Origin: Arthrobacter sp. V1I7
GTDB lineage: Bacteria; Actinomycetota; Actinomycetes; Actinomycetales; Micrococcaceae
Assembly (NCBI RefSeq): GCF_030817015.1
Contig: NZ_JAUSYS010000001.1
Span: forward strand, 1,984,001-2,048,000
Reading direction: 5' to 3'
Length of the DNA stretch: 64,000 nt
Part shown: piece by piece, positions 61,081-64,000 of the stretch
Numbering within the stretch: the stretch's first letter is position 1
How the letters are laid out: every line of letters starts with the position of its first letter
Notes under the pieces: model-generated
Seen by the model: the letters and a program-made list of their open reading frames with translations, nothing else
What the model was told of the DNA's origin: nothing
Database searches by the model: none
Program-made: the position numbers and the translations under genes

Positions 61081-62385
61081 TCAGTAGTTGGTCAGCAGCG
61101 TATCCAGCACCCGGGCGCCGAACTTCAGGGACTCGGCGGGGACGCGCTCGTCGACGCCGTGGAACATGCCGGTGAAGTCGAGGTCGTCCGGCAGCTGGAG
61201 CGGGGCGAAGCCGTAGCCGGTGATGCCGAGTCGGCTCAGGGCTTTATTGTCAGTGCCGCCGGAGAGTGTGTACGGCAGGACCTTGGCGCCGGGGTCCTCG
61301 GAGTGCAGGGCGTCAATCATCGAATCGACGAGATTCCCGGCGAACGGGACCTCCAGCGAGACGTCGTTGTGGACGTAGCTTACGTCGACGCCGTTGCCCG
61401 CCAGTTCGCGGACGATCTCGAGGACCTGCTGTTCCTGGCCGGGCAGGGTACGGCAGTCAATGAGGGCCTCTGCCGACTCGGGGATCACGTTGTGCTTGTA
61501 GCCGCCCTTGAGCAGAGTGGGGTTGGTCGTGTTCTGCAGCGTCGCGCCGACGAAGCGGGCGACGGTACCGAGCTCCTTCAGGATCCTGTCGGGGTCGTCC
61601 GGGTCGAATTCCACGCCCGTGAGTTCCGTCACGCCGTCCAGGAACTGCCGGGTGGTGGGGGTCAGTTCCACCGGCCATTTGTATTCGCCGATCCGCGAGA
61701 CGGCGCTGGCGAGCCGAGTCACGGCATTGTCCGTGTTGATCTGCGAGCCATGGCCGGCGCGGCCGTGGGCCACGAGGCGGAGCCAGGAGAGGCCCTTCTC
61801 GGCGGTCTGCAGCAGGTAGGTGCGCTGGCCGCCGATGGTGGCGGAGAACCCGCCGACTTCGGAGATTGCCTCGGTGGCGCCCGCAAAAAGTTCCGGGCGT
61901 TTGTCGACGGCGTAGTGGGCACCGTATTTGCCGCCGGCTTCCTCGTCGGCGAAGAACGCGAAGATCAGGTCCCGCTTGGGCTTGCGGCCGGTGCGGGCAA
62001 AATTGCGCAGCACCGCGAGGATCATGGCGTCCATGTCCTTCATGTCGACGGCGCCGCGGCCCCAGATCAGGCCGTCCTTGAGTTCGGCGCCGAAGGGGTC
62101 CACGGACCACTGCTCGCGGAGTGCGGGAACCACGTCCAGATGCCCGTGGACCACGAGGGCACTGGCGGAAGGGTCCTCCCCCGCCATTCTGGTCACCACG
62201 CTGGCCCGGCCGGGGGCGGACTCGAAGATTTCGGCGTCCAGCCCGACCTCGGTCATCAGCCCTGCCGTGTATTCGGCCGCCGCACGCTCCCCCGGACCTG
62301 TTCCGTCGCCGTAGTTGGAGGTGTCGATCCGGATCAGTTCCTGGCAGATCCGAACAACTTCGTCCTCGGGCCGGATTTCAGTCAT
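61081..62385 (-). CDS. M20-family metallopeptidase
   Basis: The 434-aa enzyme is a zinc-dependent amidohydrolase of the M20/ArgE type. Metal-binding motifs are ALVVHGHLDVVPA (His and Asp), WGRGAVDMKDMDAMIL (bridging Asp), FAFFADEEAGGKYGAHY (catalytic Glu pair) and GGTDNKALSRLGITGYGFAP near the end, where the family's last His is expected. A dimerisation domain lies between (LVAHGRAGHGSQINTDNAVT). Substrates are dipeptides or N-acyl amino acids. The ATG has AAGGAG eight bases upstream. Confidence 0.93.
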   Translation of the reverse strand: MTEIRPEDEVVRICQELIRIDTSNYGDGTGPGERAAAEYTAGLMTEVGLDAEIFESAPGRASVVTRMAGEDPSASALVVHGHLDVVPALREQWSVDPFGAELKDGLIWGRGAVDMKDMDAMILAVLRNFARTGRKPKRDLIFAFFADEEAGGKYGAHYAVDKRPELFAGATEAISEVGGFSATIGGQRTYLLQTAEKGLSWLRLVAHGRAGHGSQINTDNAVTRLASAVSRIGEYKWPVELTPTTRQFLDGVTELTGVEFDPDDPDRILKELGTVARFVGATLQNTTNPTLLKGGYKHNVIPESAEALIDCRTLPGQEQQVLEIVRELAGNGVDVSYVHNDVSLEVPFAGNLVDSMIDALHSEDPGAKVLPYTLSGGTDNKALSRLGITGYGFAPLQLPDDLDFTGMFHGVDERVPAESLKFGARVLDTLLTNY

Positions 62386-62456
62386 GGGGCACTCCTTGTG
62401 GCGGGGGCTGATTGCTGGCTTCAGCCTACTCACAAGCCCCGACAAGCCCCGATTAT

Positions 62457-62483
62457 TTGTTTCCGGAAACTTCATGCTAGAGT
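62457..62483 (+). promoter_or_regulatory. Possible promoter of tRNA-Leu
   Basis: TAGAGT (62478-62483), preceded by TGC as an extended -10, lies about 65 nt before the tRNA. TTGTTT at 62457-62462 is a candidate -35 but the spacing is only 15 bp, so the pairing is weak. Confidence 0.35.
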
Positions 62484-62548
62484 CTTTCTCGCTGCTTCGG
62501 AGAAAAGCGAAACGCTGAAAGGCGGAAATCGTCTCCGAATTACCACCT

Positions 62549-62631
62549 GCGCGGGTGGCGGAATGGCAGACGCGCTAGCTTGAGGTGCTAGTCCTCGAAA
62601 GGGGGTGGGGGTTCAAGTCCCCCTCCGCGCA
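62549..62631 (+). tRNA. tRNA-Leu (anticodon GAG)
   Basis: The 83-nt sequence folds into a class II tRNA. The acceptor stem GCGCGGG pairs with TCCGCGC followed by discriminator A. The anticodon stem CTAGC/GCTAG holds the loop TTGAGGT with anticodon GAG at 62582-62584, reading CUC. The variable arm is TCCTCGAAAGGGGG-like, and the T-arm is GGGGGTTCAAGTCCCCC. CCA is not encoded. A terminator follows 10 nt later. Confidence 0.97.
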
Positions 62632-62640
62632 CAAGGGAAA

Positions 62641-62668
62641 ACCCCTAGAATCCAAGGATTCTAGGGGT
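62641..62668 (+). terminator. Rho-independent terminator of tRNA-Leu
   Basis: ACCCCTAGAATCC pairs perfectly with GGATTCTAGGGGT around a 2-nt loop and is followed by TTTTTT, ending the tRNA transcript. Confidence 0.93.
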
Positions 62669-62737
62669 TTTTTTCTTTGTCCACCCACGCCGGGCGCTGA
62701 AAGCGCCATCCGCCAGTCCAACCTCCGCGTAGTGGTG

Positions 62738-63247
62738 TCATGACCCACGTTCTACGTCCGGTGGATCTAGAGGGGCCCGGTCAGGACCACTCTCTCTCGT
62801 TGCGCGGTGCCGTGCTCCCAGCATGGCGGCAGCTGCCACCAGAATCAGCAGGATAATTCCAGCGATGAATGCGGCCGTTGTCCCTATCCCGTACGACATG
62901 GACTCCTCACCGGAACCAGCCAGCAAGTTGCCGCGCTGCACGTCAAGCCAAACGCTGATTGCCGACAGCACTACGATCAGAGGCAACTGAGGTAGTCCGA
63001 CCAAGAGAGACGAAGCAACCTTCAGCGGAATGCCAAGGCGGCGGCTGGCAAGGTAAGCCGTAAGGGGAGCTGCCAAAAGCATGGCGACCAACCAACCGGG
63101 CGGGACCGCTTCAGTCGTCGATGGGTTGCGCAGCACAACCGGAATGAATACCAGCACGGTGGCAGCCGCGGAGGTCGCGGCCAGCCAAGCGACACGGCTG
63201 GCGGACCCCTTCCTGGTCGAGCGATGATCAGCGGCAAAAGTGTTCAT
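62738..63247 (-). CDS. Membrane protein of unknown function
   Basis: The 169-aa protein has about four membrane segments (SRVAWLAATSAAATVLVFIP; VAMLLAAPLTAYLASRRL; LLVGLPQLPLIVVLSAISVW; AAFIAGIILLILVAAAAMLG) and a charged C-terminus (RESGPDRAPLDPPDVERGS). No family is recognised. The ATG at 63247 is chosen over an upstream frame start. It is divergent from the antiporter gene that follows. Confidence 0.65.
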   Translation of the reverse strand: MNTFAADHRSTRKGSASRVAWLAATSAAATVLVFIPVVLRNPSTTEAVPPGWLVAMLLAAPLTAYLASRRLGIPLKVASSLLVGLPQLPLIVVLSAISVWLDVQRGNLLAGSGEESMSYGIGTTAAFIAGIILLILVAAAAMLGARHRATRESGPDRAPLDPPDVERGS

Positions 63248-63423
63248 AACGGGTCCATCCTGACTCTGTAAGTTCCACATTCTCCGCGACGAGTCCTCGG
63301 AGGAACCGTGACATACCGCCTAGCGGCATCTTGGGGTTGGCTGTTATGGCGCCAACACCAATGACAGCGGTAGCTTTGGAACGCTCTTTCTTCGAAACAG
63401 CCGAGGTACCGGAGGTACCGCTG

Positions 63424-64000
63424 ATGGATGGCTTGCCCACGTCGTTGGTTCTGATCGCCTTGCTGGCTGTAGCAGCGCCCCTTGCAGCCCGCTTCCTTGA
63501 TCGTCTGGTCAAGGTGCCTATCGTGGTGTTCGAGATTGTCCTCGGAATCATGCTCGGCCCCAGGCTGTTGGGGTGGATTCAGCCCGCCGACTTCACGGAT
63601 ACATTGGCCCAATTCGGGCTGGCCATGCTCTTCTTCGTTGCCGGCAACGAGATTGATTTCGCCGTAATCCGCGGCCGGCCCGTAAAGCGTGCATTCGCTG
63701 GCTGGGTCATCTCGTTGGCGGCTGGCATCGGCGCTGGCCTTGTCCTCGCCCCGACACCGGCGGCCGCTGTGATCATTGGCGTCGCCTTGTGTTCCACGGC
63801 TCTGGGCGCGCTGCTGCCGATCCTTCGCGACGCCGGCGAATCGAAATCCCCGCTCGGTATCGCGGTGACCGCACTGGGGGCTGTTGGGGAGTTTGGGCCT
63901 CTGGTTGCGATCTCGCTGTTCTTTAGTGGCAGGCAATTGGGGCCGGCTACAGGAGTACTTCTCGGGTTTGTTCTCCTGACCGGGCTGGCGGTTTATCTGG
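63424..64000 (+). CDS. CPA2-family cation:proton antiporter, 5' part
   Basis: The frame is open to the end of the window, giving the first 192 residues. Membrane helices alternate with the family's RFLDRLVKVPIVVFEIVLGI, LGPRLLGWIQPADFTDTLAQ and GLAMLFFVAGNEIDFAVIRG, the last being the conserved L-F-x-A-G-x-E-I-D of Kef/CPA2 transporters. Such proteins exchange K+ or Na+ for protons. The ATG at 63424 has GGAGG eight bases upstream; in-frame ATGs at 63361 and 63346 are less supported. The gene is cut by the window edge. Confidence 0.85.
   Translation, partial: MDGLPTSLVLIALLAVAAPLAARFLDRLVKVPIVVFEIVLGIMLGPRLLGWIQPADFTDTLAQFGLAMLFFVAGNEIDFAVIRGRPVKRAFAGWVISLAAGIGAGLVLAPTPAAAVIIGVALCSTALGALLPILRDAGESKSPLGIAVTALGAVGEFGPLVAISLFFSGRQLGPATGVLLGFVLLTGLAVYL

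Noticed and set aside
60109..62583. 824-codon plus-strand open frame opposite the acyl-CoA dehydrogenase and M20 genes
   Set aside because: It is an antisense shadow that also runs into the tRNA-Leu gene.
62549..63247. tRNA-Leu as the attachment site of a genomic island
   Set aside because: No duplicate of the tRNA 3' end and no integrase gene was seen near it; the genes beyond it look ordinary.

Overview
The window comes from the chromosome of a high-GC actinobacterium of the Micrococcaceae, most likely Arthrobacter or Pseudarthrobacter. The evidence is a full Pup-proteasome locus with a naturally fused PafBC, Pup ending in GGQ, the mycothiol ligase MshC, RbpA, and small Arthrobacter-type proteins such as a DUF5703 member. 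Genus-level placement is inference.

The window falls into two halves. Positions 1 to about 25,200 are accessory DNA. They hold an IS110 element with a structured 5' non-coding end, an IS256 element inserted into an older IS110-type fragment, two remnants of a TniB/IstB-like transposition ATPase, two sets of 20-nt-phased iterons that look like transposon ends, and an IS1634-family element flanked by 20-21 bp direct repeats. They also hold a decapitated AIPR (abortive infection) gene and several frameshifted hypothetical genes. Intact cargo includes a MocR regulator divergent from a DapA-like lyase and an MFS transporter, a VOC protein and a lipoprotein. The most intriguing content is a compact four-gene minus-strand cassette at 17.3-21.6 kb. 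It encodes two paralogous 64-70 aa peptides, a 594-aa alpha/alpha-toroid-like (DUF6895-like) protein and a cytosolic KP-43-like subtilase. The last two genes overlap by ATGA. I cannot match this to a characterised pathway.

At 25,537-25,564 lies a 28-bp sequence with the architecture of a chromosomal dif site (XerC/XerD arms around a 6-bp spacer). If correct, the window spans the replication terminus, which fits the mobile-element load to its left.

Right of dif is mostly core genome. A type III PKS, methyltransferase and FAD monooxygenase operon comes first, then a lipoprotein, peptide deformylase, RlmA-like methyltransferase, an NfeD/stomatin pair and rbpA with two recognisable promoters. 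After a bidirectional terminator the minus strand takes over. Read in the direction of transcription it carries an HAD phosphatase and M50 protease, then trmI, arc, dop, pup, prcB, prcA, pafA, an FKBP lipoprotein with an apparent frameshift, a second FKBP, pafBC, tatA, tatC, helY and an amidohydrolase. Downstream of the amidohydrolase is a polyprenol-phosphate mannosyltransferase. Dop deamidates Pup, PafA ligates it to targets, ARC unfolds them and PrcA/PrcB degrade them; PafBC is a DNA-damage regulator linked to the same locus. The last stretch holds a PAC2 protein, mshC, uppP, an aldo/keto reductase, an acyl-CoA dehydrogenase, an M20 peptidase, tRNA-Leu(GAG) and the start of a CPA2 antiporter that runs off the window.
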